A stretch of DNA of 64,000 nucleotides from JAZGER01 sp036480335 (GTDB lineage: Bacteria; Pseudomonadota; Gammaproteobacteria; DSM-19610): the NCBI GenBank assembly GCA_036480335.1, contig JAZGGH010000051.1, positions 62,001 through 126,000 on the forward strand, in the 5' to 3' direction. The position numbers and the translations under genes are program-made. The notes below the pieces were generated by a model. The model searched no databases and was not told where the DNA came from. It saw only the letters and a program-made list of their open reading frames with translations. Below are positions 43,492 through 52,618 of the stretch, one piece after another. Numbering within the stretch: the stretch's first letter is position 1; every line of letters begins with the position of its first letter.

Positions 43492-44592
43492 CTAAAGCCT
43501 CATTGGCATGACAACATAAGTATTTTGGTCATTATCTGGTTCCTGTAATAAACAACTGCTATTTTCATCACTGAGAATGATCTCCACTTGTTCAGTTTTT
43601 ATATGTGCCAGGATATCCAACCAGTATGTAACATTAAAGCCAATTTCTAGTGATTGGCCGTCATAATTAACTTCCAGTTGTTCTTCTGCCTGTTCCTGCT
43701 CAGGATTATGTGACTGCACCGTTAGTAACCCTTTATCGAGCGATAATCTAACACCTCTATATTTTTCATTAGAAAGAATCGAGGTTCGAATAAGTACTTG
43801 TTTTAACGCTTCACGATCAGCATGGATGACTTTATCGCCGCCTTTTGGTATGACACGTTCATAGTCAGGAAATCGCCCATCAATCAATTTAGAAGAAAAA
43901 GAAAACAGTTCGGTAGATAGACGTAGATGATTACTGCCAATATCCATTTTTATTAGCTCATCCGAATTATTGAGTATACGCAAAATTTCTTGTATACCCT
44001 TTTTTGGCATTATAACTTGTTGTTTTCCGGGGATTTTTAGGGGTACGGGTAAGAGTGATGTTGCTAAACGATGCCCATCTGTAGCAACAGCTCTTAATAA
44101 ATCATCCGTAAATTCAAATAATAATCCATTGAGATAATAACGCACATCCTGTTGTGCCATAGAGAAACTTGTTCGTTCAATGAGTTGTTTCAGTTCTATC
44201 TGTGTCAAACTTAAGTGTGTATCTGCAGCTACTTTATCGACCAATGGAAAATCATCGGCTGGTAATATAGCTAAAGTGAATCGACTTCTACCTGACGTTA
44301 ACAAAACTTTGGAGCCTTTAATTGTAAGAGATATATTGGAACCAGGAGATAGTGCTTTACAGATATCAAATAATTTCCTTGCAGGAATTGTCGTTTTACC
44401 TTCTTCGAGTATCTGAGCTTCGCATCGCGATGTGATTTCTATTTCAAGATCTGTTGCGGTTAACTCAATATGATCCTTTGCCGTCACAATAAGTATATTT
44501 CCCAATACAGGTAAGGTCTGTCTTCTTTCTACAACACCGCTAACATCCTGTAAGGGATTTAATATTTGTTCTCTTGTCGTTTTGATTTTCAT
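43492..44592 (-). CDS. dnaN: DNA polymerase III beta sliding clamp
   Basis: Ring-shaped dimeric processivity clamp. 366 residues, the same as E. coli, made of three repeated clamp domains. Typical blocks are LPVLGNILI near the N-terminus, ATDLEIEI near 58, the GLLFEF-ATDGHRLA region near 155-178 and the invariant C-terminal VMPMRL. Follows dnaA across the origin-like intergenic region. Confidence 0.97.
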   Translation of the reverse strand: MKIKTTREQILNPLQDVSGVVERRQTLPVLGNILIVTAKDHIELTATDLEIEITSRCEAQILEEGKTTIPARKLFDICKALSPGSNISLTIKGSKVLLTSGRSRFTLAILPADDFPLVDKVAADTHLSLTQIELKQLIERTSFSMAQQDVRYYLNGLLFEFTDDLLRAVATDGHRLATSLLPVPLKIPGKQQVIMPKKGIQEILRILNNSDELIKMDIGSNHLRLSTELFSFSSKLIDGRFPDYERVIPKGGDKVIHADREALKQVLIRTSILSNEKYRGVRLSLDKGLLTVQSHNPEQEQAEEQLEVNYDGQSLEIGFNVTYWLDILAHIKTEQVEIILSDENSSCLLQEPDNDQNTYVVMPMRL

Positions 44593-44773
44593 ATTTAATT
44601 CATAATCATAATCATAAGGGGGAATAAAACCTGTTAGTAACCCACTATTTTATATAAATATCATCATCTTATCTGAAGTGTAACATTATTAACTGAATGT
44701 TGAACGTCTGGTGATAACCTGTGGATAGCTGTGAATAAGTTGACCAAAGATTGTTATCCACAGGTTATCCACA
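44593..44773. other. oriC: predicted chromosomal replication origin (oriC)
   Basis: The dnaA-dnaN gap holds four DnaA boxes in 54 bases: TGTGGATAG (44720-44728, one mismatch), TGTGAATAA (44730-44738, exact on the minus strand), and TTATCCACA at 44754-44762 and 44765-44773 (both exact). They form two inverted pairs. Next to them is a strongly AT-rich tract (about 44640-44695, with attttatataaatatcatcatcttatc) fit for unwinding, and ataatcataatcataa repeats near 44601-44617. A single further box lies on the other side of dnaA at 46136. parS sites and parAB nearby support an origin domain. Confidence 0.82.
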
Positions 44774-46075
44774 TCATGCTCTGAGAATTCTACACAAGTT
44801 ATTATAATCTTCAGCAATACGATGATCCGTTTCGAGTAATTCTTTAACTTTACGTTTAGCATGGAGAACGGTTGTATGATCCCTGCCCCCAAATGCTTTA
44901 CCGATTTCGGGTAAACTATGATTGGTCAGTTCCTTACACAGCGCCATCGCAATTTGTCTAGGTCGTGTGATAGACCGTGTTCTCCTGGCAGAGTGTAGAT
45001 CCGAGATTCTGATCTTATAATAGTCAGCGACCGTTTTCTGAATATTATCCAGAGAGACGAGTTTATCGTGAACGATAAGTAAATCACGTAATGCTTCGCG
45101 AGCAAAATCTATATCGATGGTTTTTCCGGTAAACCTTGCGCTGGCCATCACACGCTTTAGTGCTCCTTCCAGTTCCCTGATATTTGAGCGTATATGTTTG
45201 GCGATAAAGAAAGCAACGTTTTGAGGTATGGATATATTTTCCTGTTCCGCTTTATTGACCAGGATGGCAACCCTGGTTTCAAGTTCTGGTGGTTCTATAG
45301 CAACGGTTAATCCCCAACCAAAGCGAGATATCAAACGCTCTTCAAGACCTTCAACCTGCTTTGGAAAACGATCACAAGTCAAGATAATCTGTTTTTGCCC
45401 TTCTAATAAAGCATTAAAAGTATGAAAGAATTCTTCCTGGGAACGTTCTTTGTTGGCGAAAAACTGAATATCATCAATGAGTAAGGCATCCAGGTTACGA
45501 TAAAACTTTTTAAAATCATTAATAGCATTTCGTTGTAGAGCCTTGATCATATCTTCTACAAAGCGTTCAGAATGGAGATAAACGACCTTTGCATCTGCTT
45601 TCCTGGAAAGGATCATATGACCGATCGCCTGCATGAGATGTGTTTTACCCAGACCCACATCGCCATAAATAAAGAAAGGATTATAAGAACTGCCAGGGTT
45701 TTCACCAATCTGTAAGGAGGCCGCCCTGGCCAGTTGGTTTGATTTACCTTCGATGAAGGTATCAAAAGTGAATTTTGGATTCAGGTTAGTCTGATATTCA
45801 GAGGTTTTTGGGATGTTGGCTTTTGCAGATTGGGTGCTGCCTATTTCAATAGCAACCTGTATTGATTGTTCGTCAGCCAGTAAAGTTACCGTCTCGGTTA
45901 TAGTGGTGATAAAATGGTCGTTCACCCAATCTTTTACAAACCGGTTAGGGGCAAGCAAGGTGAGTCTGTCTTTCTCATACCTGGCATGCAGTGGGCGTAT
46001 CCATGTATTAAATTGCTGTTCGGGTAATTCGGCTTCCAGCTGACCCAGACATTGTTGCCAGAGTTGTGTTTCCAA
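44774..46075 (-). CDS. dnaA: chromosomal replication initiator protein DnaA
   Basis: AAA+ initiator that binds DnaA boxes and melts oriC. 433 residues. Domain I (1-80) opens with LWQQCLGQLEAELPEQQFNTWIRPL; a short linker follows; domain III (about 105-320) has Walker A GDVGLGKTHLMQAIGH and Walker B LLIDDIQF; domain IV (about 340-433) has the DnaA signature GKAFGGRDHTTVLHAKRKV. The start codon is TTG (46075), with AGGT 7 bases upstream and a family-like N-terminus; there is no better in-frame start. The last codon abuts a DnaA box. Shorter than E. coli DnaA because domain II is short. Confidence 0.97.
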   Translation of the reverse strand: METQLWQQCLGQLEAELPEQQFNTWIRPLHARYEKDRLTLLAPNRFVKDWVNDHFITTITETVTLLADEQSIQVAIEIGSTQSAKANIPKTSEYQTNLNPKFTFDTFIEGKSNQLARAASLQIGENPGSSYNPFFIYGDVGLGKTHLMQAIGHMILSRKADAKVVYLHSERFVEDMIKALQRNAINDFKKFYRNLDALLIDDIQFFANKERSQEEFFHTFNALLEGQKQIILTCDRFPKQVEGLEERLISRFGWGLTVAIEPPELETRVAILVNKAEQENISIPQNVAFFIAKHIRSNIRELEGALKRVMASARFTGKTIDIDFAREALRDLLIVHDKLVSLDNIQKTVADYYKIRISDLHSARRTRSITRPRQIAMALCKELTNHSLPEIGKAFGGRDHTTVLHAKRKVKELLETDHRIAEDYNNLCRILRA

Positions 46076-46092
46076 AGGATGACCTCAAACGT

Positions 46093-46144
46093 ATTATCAA
46101 CGAATTGAAAGTGAGTTTAACCTTCTCAACAGGACTTATCCACA
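46093..46144 (-). promoter_or_regulatory. candidate dnaA promoter with upstream DnaA box
   Basis: On the minus strand TTAAAC (46120-46115), 16 bases, GATAAT (46098-46093), 18 bases from the dnaA start. An exact DnaA box TTATCCACA lies upstream at 46136-46144, which would allow the usual autoregulation of dnaA. The -35 is weak. Confidence 0.4.
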
Positions 46145-46175
46145 GGCTGGAATGAATCAGTATGGTAATCAAAAG

Positions 46176-46204
46176 TTGACATAGCTGCTGTCTGTCAGTA
46201 ATCT
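46176..46204 (+). promoter_or_regulatory. candidate rpmH promoter
   Basis: A perfect -35 TTGACA (46176-46181) with only a weak -10 (TAATCT, 46199-46204) at 17 bases. It lies 60 bases upstream of rpmH in the divergent dnaA-rpmH gap. Confidence 0.35.
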
Positions 46205-46263
46205 TTCGCCTCTTGCCCATAGTGGCTTTGCATTTAGATGAATTATCAGGATATTTCAGCGCT

Positions 46264-46398
46264 ATGAAAAGAACATTTCAGCCCAGCAACTTGAAGAGAA
46301 AGCGGTCACATGGTTTCCGTGCCAGGATGCAGACAAAAGCTGGTAGAAGAGTCATCAAGGCGCGCCGAGCAAAAGGCCGTACAAAACTGTCCGCTTGA
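46264..46398 (+). CDS. rpmH: 50S ribosomal protein L34
   Basis: A 44-residue, very basic ribosomal protein. MKRTFQPSNLKRKRSHGFR is the universal L34 start, and the sequence continues with RMQTKAGRRVIKARRAKGR. The frame is open upstream but the family start fixes ATG 46264. Followed by rnpA, as in nearly all bacteria. Confidence 0.98.
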   Translation: MKRTFQPSNLKRKRSHGFRARMQTKAGRRVIKARRAKGRTKLSA

Positions 46399-46411
46399 TA
46401 GCTCCTTCTTT

Positions 46412-46792
46412 TTGAGCGTAACGAGGGCGAGCGTCACCAGGGCGCACTTCCCTGCTCACTTCAGATTACGATCTGCGGATGATTTTCAAAGGGTTTTTAA
46501 AACAACGCGCTTTAAATCTGGTGATCGATATCTTTTGATACTCGCGATTCCTAATTCACTCGATTATCCGAGGCTGGGAATGGCTATATCGATTAAGAAC
46601 AGTGGTAATGCTGTGAATAGAAATCGGCTTAAGCGTATCGTTCGGGAGACTTTTCGAGTCAATCGTGAAAGCCTGGAAGCGAATGATTATGTTGTGTTAA
46701 CCCGCTCAGGTATAAGCGCATTAGATAATCCCAGCATTGCAAAAGCGTTGTTAACGCATTGGCAAACCATCAACAAAAAATGCGAAAATTGA
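46412..46792 (+). CDS. rnpA: ribonuclease P protein component
   Basis: Protein subunit of RNase P, which with the RnpB RNA matures tRNA 5' ends. About 126 residues. The RNP signature NAVNRNRLKRIVRETFR (about 74-90) is clear, with LRSADDFQRVF near the N-terminus. The start is uncertain: the only plausible in-frame start after rpmH is TTG 46412, without a clear ribosome binding site; the next upstream is an ATG at 46310 inside rpmH. Translational coupling to rpmH, 13 bases away, is likely. Confidence 0.9.
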   Translation: MSVTRASVTRAHFPAHFRLRSADDFQRVFKTTRFKSGDRYLLILAIPNSLDYPRLGMAISIKNSGNAVNRNRLKRIVRETFRVNRESLEANDYVVLTRSGISALDNPSIAKALLTHWQTINKKCEN

Positions 46793-47010
46793 TCATATTA
46801 TTTATCAAGGCTTACCGTTTACTTGTCAGCCCGTTCCTTGGAAACCGTTGTCGCTTCTATCCAAGTTGTTCGGAATATGCTACCACGGCGATTGAACGAT
46901 TTGGTGCGTTAAAAGGTGGTTGGTTAGCCATCAAACGCATTGGTAAATGTCATCCCTGGCATCACGGTGGGACCGATCCGGTTCCGGAGAAAATACATCA
47001 TCATGGATAA
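46780..47010 (+). CDS. yidD: membrane protein insertion efficiency factor YidD
   Basis: A 76-residue, small amphipathic protein that assists YidC-dependent insertion. The DUF37 pattern is complete: IKAYRLLVSPFLGNRCRFYP-SCSEYA, then GWLAIKRIGKCHPWH. ATG 46780 overlaps the rnpA stop region by 13 bases; the 3' end overlaps yidC by 8 bases. Confidence 0.95.
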   Translation: MRKLIILFIKAYRLLVSPFLGNRCRFYPSCSEYATTAIERFGALKGGWLAIKRIGKCHPWHHGGTDPVPEKIHHHG

Positions 47011-48655
47011 TCCACGTTTACTCCTGTTCATAGCATTATCATTTCTTGTCATGATAATGTGGCAAACTTGGCAACAGGACTATCAGCAGACGAAAACTGG
47101 AGAACAGGCTGTAGTAACAGAAACAACAGGCACTCCAGCACAAACAGGAGCTGGAGGTAATGATCTACCCTCTATTGTAGTCGAGGAAAGAGATGCTCCG
47201 CTGTCTGTTGAATCGCCAGCCATTCCGCAGGGCAAGCGAATTCAGGTAATGACTGATCTGATGCATCTTGAAATAGATACTCAGGGTGGTGATGTTCGTG
47301 TGGTAAAACTGCTGGGATACCCTGAATCTACAGAGCCCGAAAGCCCGCCTTTTACGATGTTAACTGACCGCAATCATCTTTTTATTGCACAGTCCGGTTT
47401 ACGCAGTGGCAAGAAAAATGAACCGAATCATTATGCCCGTTTCACAGCGACTGCAGAAAGCTACCAGTTGCAGGATAATGCCGAGACGCTGGAAATCCCA
47501 CTCGTCTGGAATGATGGCGGAATTACAGTGACAAAACTGTTTCGACTGCGGCGTAACAGTTATGAGATTGATGTTGAGTTTATCATTGAGAATCAGGGCT
47601 CAGCTGACTGGTTGGCAAGCAGTTACTTTCAGTTACAACGTAATCGACCAGAGAACCCAGGAGGTGTTTCTGCTTTTGCTGCACAAACGTATACCGGTGG
47701 TGTTATCTACAGTCCTGAAGAAAAATATGAAAAAATCAGTTTCGATGATATGGAAGATGAGAATTTAAACCGCAATATTTCTGGCGGCTGGTTGGCAATG
47801 ATCGAGCATTATTTCCTCGCCGCCTGGGTTCCCGAAGAAAATATTAACGGTAAATATTATAGTCGGGTGGTTGATGGTGATCGCTATGTGCTGGGTTATG
47901 TAGGTAAGCAGACCAGAGTGTCTCCAGGAAGTCAGCAAACAGTGTCCTCACGTTTATACGCAGGGCCCAAAGATCAGGACAAGCTTGCCAGTATTGCTAC
48001 CGGGCTGGACCTGACAGTCGATTACGGCATCCTGACATTTATTTCGCAGCCCTTATTCTGGCTACTTGAAAAAATTCATGGAATTGTGAATAACTGGGGT
48101 TGGGCGATTATCATATTAACCATGCTCATTAAGCTGGTATTTTTCAAGCTTTCTGAAGCCAGTTATAAGTCTATGGCCAATATGCGCAAACTTGCACCCA
48201 GATTAAAGTCACTGAAAGAACGCTATGGCGATGATAAACAAAAGTTAAATCAGGCCATGATGGATATGTATAAAACCGAAAAAATTAATCCTCTAGGTGG
48301 TTGTTTGCCGGTACTTGTTCAGATTCCGGTGTTTATCGCTCTTTACTGGGTTTTACTGGAAAGCGTTGAATTAAGACAGGCACCATTCATGCTCTGGCTC
48401 AAGGATCTTTCAGTTGCAGATCCATATTTTGTTTTGCCGCTCATTATGGGTGTTACTATGTTGATTCAGCAAAAACTGAATCCTGCGCCCATGGATCCCA
48501 TACAGGCAAAAGTGATGATGGTTCTTCCCATTGTTTTTACTGTGTTTTTTGCTTTTTTCCCAGCAGGGCTGGTGTTGTACTGGGTGGTCAACAATACCCT
48601 GTCAATAGCTCAGCAGTGGGTGATTACCAAACGTGTTGAAGCCGGAGAAGCTTGA
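47003..48655 (+). CDS. yidC: membrane protein insertase YidC
   Basis: Inner-membrane insertase acting alone and with SecYEG. 550 residues. N-terminal membrane helix (about 5-20) with the typical MDNPRLLLFIALSF start; a large periplasmic beta-sandwich domain (about 60-335); and the conserved five-helix core in the C-terminal 200 residues, with GWAIIILTMLIKL and the cytoplasmic hairpin MRKLAPRLKSLKERYGDDKQK, then NPLGGCLPVLVQIPVFIALYWVL. ATG 47003 is chosen by homology. Confidence 0.97.
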   Translation: MDNPRLLLFIALSFLVMIMWQTWQQDYQQTKTGEQAVVTETTGTPAQTGAGGNDLPSIVVEERDAPLSVESPAIPQGKRIQVMTDLMHLEIDTQGGDVRVVKLLGYPESTEPESPPFTMLTDRNHLFIAQSGLRSGKKNEPNHYARFTATAESYQLQDNAETLEIPLVWNDGGITVTKLFRLRRNSYEIDVEFIIENQGSADWLASSYFQLQRNRPENPGGVSAFAAQTYTGGVIYSPEEKYEKISFDDMEDENLNRNISGGWLAMIEHYFLAAWVPEENINGKYYSRVVDGDRYVLGYVGKQTRVSPGSQQTVSSRLYAGPKDQDKLASIATGLDLTVDYGILTFISQPLFWLLEKIHGIVNNWGWAIIILTMLIKLVFFKLSEASYKSMANMRKLAPRLKSLKERYGDDKQKLNQAMMDMYKTEKINPLGGCLPVLVQIPVFIALYWVLLESVELRQAPFMLWLKDLSVADPYFVLPLIMGVTMLIQQKLNPAPMDPIQAKVMMVLPIVFTVFFAFFPAGLVLYWVVNNTLSIAQQWVITKRVEAGEA

Positions 48656-49979
48656 CACAATAGCAGCCATTGCGACGCCACCCGGACGTGGTGGAATCGG
48701 GGTTATCCGACTTTCAGGCCCGGCTGTTCCTGCCGTTGCGACTGAGTTACTCGGCTGCTTGCCGCAACCCAGGCGAGCAGAATACTGTCTTATTCGGACC
48801 GCGGACAATACCCTGATTGATCAGTGTATTGTTTTGTACTTCCCTGCCCCACATTCGTTTACTGGTGAGCATGTCCTTGAAATTCAGGGGCATGGTGGAC
48901 CCGTCGTGCAAGACTGGTTGATGGAACGGCTACTCGGGCTGGATATACGGCAGGCATTGCCAGGTGAGTTTTCTGAACGGGCTTTTTTGAATGATAAGCT
49001 GGATCTGGCTCAGGCAGAATCTATCGCCGATCTGATAGACAGTTCAAGCCGCCAGGCTGCGCAAGCAGCGATGCGCTCGCTGGAAGGCGAATTCTCTCGA
49101 CATATCAATGGCCTTGTTGAGCAAATAACGCACTTGCGGATCTATGTCGAAGCCGCAATTGATTTCCCTGAAGAAGAAATTGATTTCCTGGCGGGTGGCC
49201 AGGTAGAGCATCAGATAGAGGATATTCTCAACGTGTTTGACACGGTTTTTAAACAGGCGAAACAGGGACGCTTATTAACCGAAGGCTTACATCTGGTGAT
49301 TACCGGTCTACCCAATGCAGGTAAATCAAGTTTGCTGAATGCAATGGCTGGACAAGATTGCGCCATTGTAACGGCAATGGCTGGAACGACCAGGGATGCT
49401 ATTCATGAAAATATCCATATTGACGGTATACCGATACATCTGGTCGATACGGCGGGCTTGCATGATAGTGCCGATCCGATAGAACAAGAAGGGATGAACC
49501 GAACCTGGAAACAGATAGAAAAAGCCGATCTCATTCTGCACATTATTGATGATAGTGACCAAAGGGAACAGGAAAACCAGGCGCTGCTTAAGCAATTTCC
49601 ACAACATATACCCGTTAGCCGTATTTATAACAAAGTAGATAAATCCGGTAGAGAGGCTGGAGCGGTTACGGATAACAGTATTGCCATATCCGTGAAAATC
49701 CGTACTGGACTGGATGAATTACGCTCTCATATAAAGCAACGGGCAGGCTTGAATGATGAGATGGAAAGTGGTTTTAGTGCCAGACGCAGGCATCTTCAGG
49801 TGCTAGAGCAAGCGTTGAAACATGTGATTTCAGCGCAACACTTACTGCGGGATAAAACGGGAGAATTGATTGCAGAAGAGCTCAGAATAGCCCAGCAAAA
49901 ACTCTCAGAGATCACTGGCGAATTTAGTAGTGATGACTTGCTTGGAGAGATTTTTTCCAGTTTTTGTATTGGTAAATAG
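48633..49979 (+). CDS. mnmE: tRNA uridine-5-carboxymethylaminomethyl modification GTPase MnmE
   Basis: GTPase that with MnmG installs the cmnm5 group on U34 of certain tRNAs. 448 residues. The N-terminal folate-binding domain opens with DTIAAIATPPGRGGIGVIRLSG; the G domain (about 210-375) has GLPNAGKSSL (G1), GTTRD (G2), DTAG (G3) and NKVD (G4); the C-terminal catalytic CIGK motif is present. The start is GTG 48633, or TTG one codon on, overlapping yidC by 23 bases. Confidence 0.96.
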   Translation: MLKPEKLDTIAAIATPPGRGGIGVIRLSGPAVPAVATELLGCLPQPRRAEYCLIRTADNTLIDQCIVLYFPAPHSFTGEHVLEIQGHGGPVVQDWLMERLLGLDIRQALPGEFSERAFLNDKLDLAQAESIADLIDSSSRQAAQAAMRSLEGEFSRHINGLVEQITHLRIYVEAAIDFPEEEIDFLAGGQVEHQIEDILNVFDTVFKQAKQGRLLTEGLHLVITGLPNAGKSSLLNAMAGQDCAIVTAMAGTTRDAIHENIHIDGIPIHLVDTAGLHDSADPIEQEGMNRTWKQIEKADLILHIIDDSDQREQENQALLKQFPQHIPVSRIYNKVDKSGREAGAVTDNSIAISVKIRTGLDELRSHIKQRAGLNDEMESGFSARRRHLQVLEQALKHVISAQHLLRDKTGELIAEELRIAQQKLSEITGEFSSDDLLGEIFSSFCIGK

Positions 49980-50062
49980 GCCGCCAAAATTGGAGGACTC
50001 TCCAGAAAACAGGTAAACTCATGTCCCTTTTTGAAAACACGTCGTTAAATCATAGAATCGTT

Positions 50063-51952
50063 ATGCAGTATAAAGAAATATTTGATGTCATTGTTGTGGG
50101 CGGTGGACACGCGGGAACAGAAGCGGCGATGGCAGCAGCGCGTGGCGGTGCAAAAACCCTCTTGCTAACCCATAACATCGAAACAATCGGTCAGATGAGC
50201 TGTAATCCAGCGATTGGTGGTATTGGAAAAGGTCACCTGGTAAAAGAAGTAGATGCGCTTGGCGGTGTTATGGCAAAAGCGGCTGATTTATCGGGTATTC
50301 AGTTTCGCCGTTTGAATGCGAGTAAAGGGCCTGCAGTTCGCGCTACCCGTTGTCAGGCAGATCGCCAGATTTTCCAACATGCAATCAGAAGCATGTTGGA
50401 GAACCAGACAAATCTAACATTTTTTCAGCAGGCCGTTGATGACTTGATCATTGTGCAGGATGAGATACGCGGTGTTATTACCCAGATGGGTCTCCGGTTT
50501 ACGGCGAAGACGGTTATCCTGACAGTGGGTACGTTTCTTTCGGGTCGAATACATATAGGACAGTCGAGCCATCAAGGTGGCAGAGCTGGAGATCCACCTG
50601 CAAATGCTCTGTCCGAGCGCTTACATGCATTACCGTTCCGCATTCAACGCCTGAAAACAGGAACCCCGCCTCGTATTGATGGCCGGACGATCGATTACAA
50701 TCAGCTGGTAGAACAACCTGGCGATTCACCCATCCCCTCCTTTTCTTTTATGGCAACGGGTAAAGAACATCCGCAGCAAATAAGTTGTTATCTGGCAAAA
50801 ACGACTGAACAGACGCATAAGATTATTCGCAGTGGACTGGATCGTTCGCCTATGTATACCGGTGAAATTGAAGGGGTTGGCCCTCGCTACTGTCCTTCAA
50901 TCGAAGATAAGGTAGTGCGTTTTTCCGAGAAGGCTTCGCACCAGGTTTTTGTTGAACCTGAAGGCCTGAATACCCATGAAATATATCCTAATGGTATCTC
51001 GACGAGCCTGCCGTTTGATATCCAGCTGGAACTGGTTAGATCGATGCCTGGTTTTGAGCAGGCACACATTACCCGTCCAGGTTATGCCATTGAATATGAT
51101 TATTTTGATCCGCGCGATCTGCATGCTTCTTTAGAGACTAAATTTATTCGAGGCCTGTTTTTTGCAGGACAGATTAATGGCACAACCGGTTATGAAGAAG
51201 CTGCAGCTCAGGGCTTACTGGCAGGAATCAACGCTCTATTGAAGGTGCGTGGTGAGCAGCCATGGTGCCCAGCAAGAAATGAGGCCTATCTGGGTGTCCT
51301 TGTGGATGACCTGATTACCCGAGGGACGCTAGAGCCTTATAGAATGTTTACAAGTCGGGCTGAATATCGATTAATGCTGCGAGAAGATAATGCGGATTTA
51401 CGCTTAACAGCAATAGGCCATAAGTTTAATCTTGTCGATGACGAGCGATGGCGGGGATTGAATGAAAAAAAAGAGGCTATTGCTAGTGAACAGGAAAGGT
51501 TGCGCGATTGCTGGATACGCCCGAATACTCCACAGGCAGCAGAACTTACCAGCCAAAGTGGAGAAACAATAAGCCAGGAACAAAGGCTGAGCGATTTGTT
51601 GCGCCGCCCTGCCCTGAGTTATCAGATTCTTATGAGCTTGAACGACTTTGGTCCGGGCGTGACTGACGTGCTGGTTGCAGAACAAGTGGATGTCCAGGCG
51701 AAATATCAGGGGTATATCGATAGGCAGTCTTTAGAAGTAGAACGCCAGAAACGTTTTGAAGATAAGGTTTTGCCAGATTTGATGGATTACACAAAAGTGA
51801 CAGGCCTGTCTACAGAGGCGTGCGAAAAACTTGAAAGCGTGCGTCCCGATACAATTGGACGGGCGGCAAGAATTCCAGGAATGACTCCGGCTGCGATTTC
51901 ACTGCTGCTTGTGTATCTGAAGAAAAATGGTGGGCGGCGTCGAACAGCCTGA
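50063..51952 (+). CDS. mnmG: tRNA uridine-5-carboxymethylaminomethyl modification enzyme MnmG
   Basis: FAD-dependent partner of MnmE. 629 residues from ATG 50063, the same as E. coli, starting MQYKEIFDVIVVGGGHAG. An in-frame ATG at 50021 has a better ribosome binding site (AGG) and would add 14 residues, so either start is possible. FAD-binding GGGHAGTEAA, the family block GQMSCNPAIGGIGKGHLVKE (about 46-65), and the C-terminal helical domain that contacts MnmE and tRNA are present. Confidence 0.96.
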   Translation: MQYKEIFDVIVVGGGHAGTEAAMAAARGGAKTLLLTHNIETIGQMSCNPAIGGIGKGHLVKEVDALGGVMAKAADLSGIQFRRLNASKGPAVRATRCQADRQIFQHAIRSMLENQTNLTFFQQAVDDLIIVQDEIRGVITQMGLRFTAKTVILTVGTFLSGRIHIGQSSHQGGRAGDPPANALSERLHALPFRIQRLKTGTPPRIDGRTIDYNQLVEQPGDSPIPSFSFMATGKEHPQQISCYLAKTTEQTHKIIRSGLDRSPMYTGEIEGVGPRYCPSIEDKVVRFSEKASHQVFVEPEGLNTHEIYPNGISTSLPFDIQLELVRSMPGFEQAHITRPGYAIEYDYFDPRDLHASLETKFIRGLFFAGQINGTTGYEEAAAQGLLAGINALLKVRGEQPWCPARNEAYLGVLVDDLITRGTLEPYRMFTSRAEYRLMLREDNADLRLTAIGHKFNLVDDERWRGLNEKKEAIASEQERLRDCWIRPNTPQAAELTSQSGETISQEQRLSDLLRRPALSYQILMSLNDFGPGVTDVLVAEQVDVQAKYQGYIDRQSLEVERQKRFEDKVLPDLMDYTKVTGLSTEACEKLESVRPDTIGRAARIPGMTPAAISLLLVYLKKNGGRRRTA

Positions 51953-51978
51953 TACATATATCATTTCTGGAGTTTTGG

Positions 51979-52614
51979 ATGTCCACTGAGCTTGAAAGTT
52001 TGATAGCATCGGGTTGCGTTTCCCTTAGCTTGCCTGTTTCGAAACACATCGTTGCAAGGCTTGCGGCTTTTGTATGTTTGCTGAGTCGTTGGAATAAAGT
52101 GTATAACCTGACGGCTATCCGCGACCAGCAAAAGATGGTGAGTCATCATATTTTGGACAGTTTAGCAATTGTTCCTTATATTGATGGAAGAAGTTTGCTT
52201 GACATAGGTACGGGTGCTGGCATTCCCGGCATGCCACTTGCCCTTGCCGTATCCGGGATAAACATAGATTGTCTTGACGCCAGTGCAAAGAAATTACGTT
52301 TTGTGCAACACGTCATCGGCGAGCTTGATGTGGAGAATGCACAAACGGTGCATAGTCGAGTAGAAGCATATCATCCGCTAAACAGGTATGATCAGGTTAT
52401 GAGTAGAGCATTCAGTTCGTTATCCGATATGCATACTCAGGCTCGTCATTTATGCCAACCCGAAGGTAGTTTGTTGGCGATGAAGGGTAAAATACACAAT
52501 GATGAAATAGCCAAGTTGGTGGCATTGGGTGTAGAGCCGGAAATTATTGAACTCAATATAACAGGGCTGGATGCAGAGAGGCATCTTGTCAAATGGAAGC
52601 CTGGAAATAACTGA
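51979..52614 (+). CDS. rsmG: 16S rRNA (guanine527-N7)-methyltransferase RsmG
   Basis: SAM-dependent methyltransferase for G527 of 16S rRNA. 211 residues. It has the WNKVYNLTAI segment before the Rossmann fold, SAM-binding LLDIGTGAGIPGMPLA (about 73-88), and the family MSRAFSSL block near 138. Stands in the conserved mnmG-rsmG-parA-parB order, 26 bases after mnmG. Confidence 0.96.
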   Translation: MSTELESLIASGCVSLSLPVSKHIVARLAAFVCLLSRWNKVYNLTAIRDQQKMVSHHILDSLAIVPYIDGRSLLDIGTGAGIPGMPLALAVSGINIDCLDASAKKLRFVQHVIGELDVENAQTVHSRVEAYHPLNRYDQVMSRAFSSLSDMHTQARHLCQPEGSLLAMKGKIHNDEIAKLVALGVEPEIIELNITGLDAERHLVKWKPGNN

Positions 52615-52618
52615 ACTG

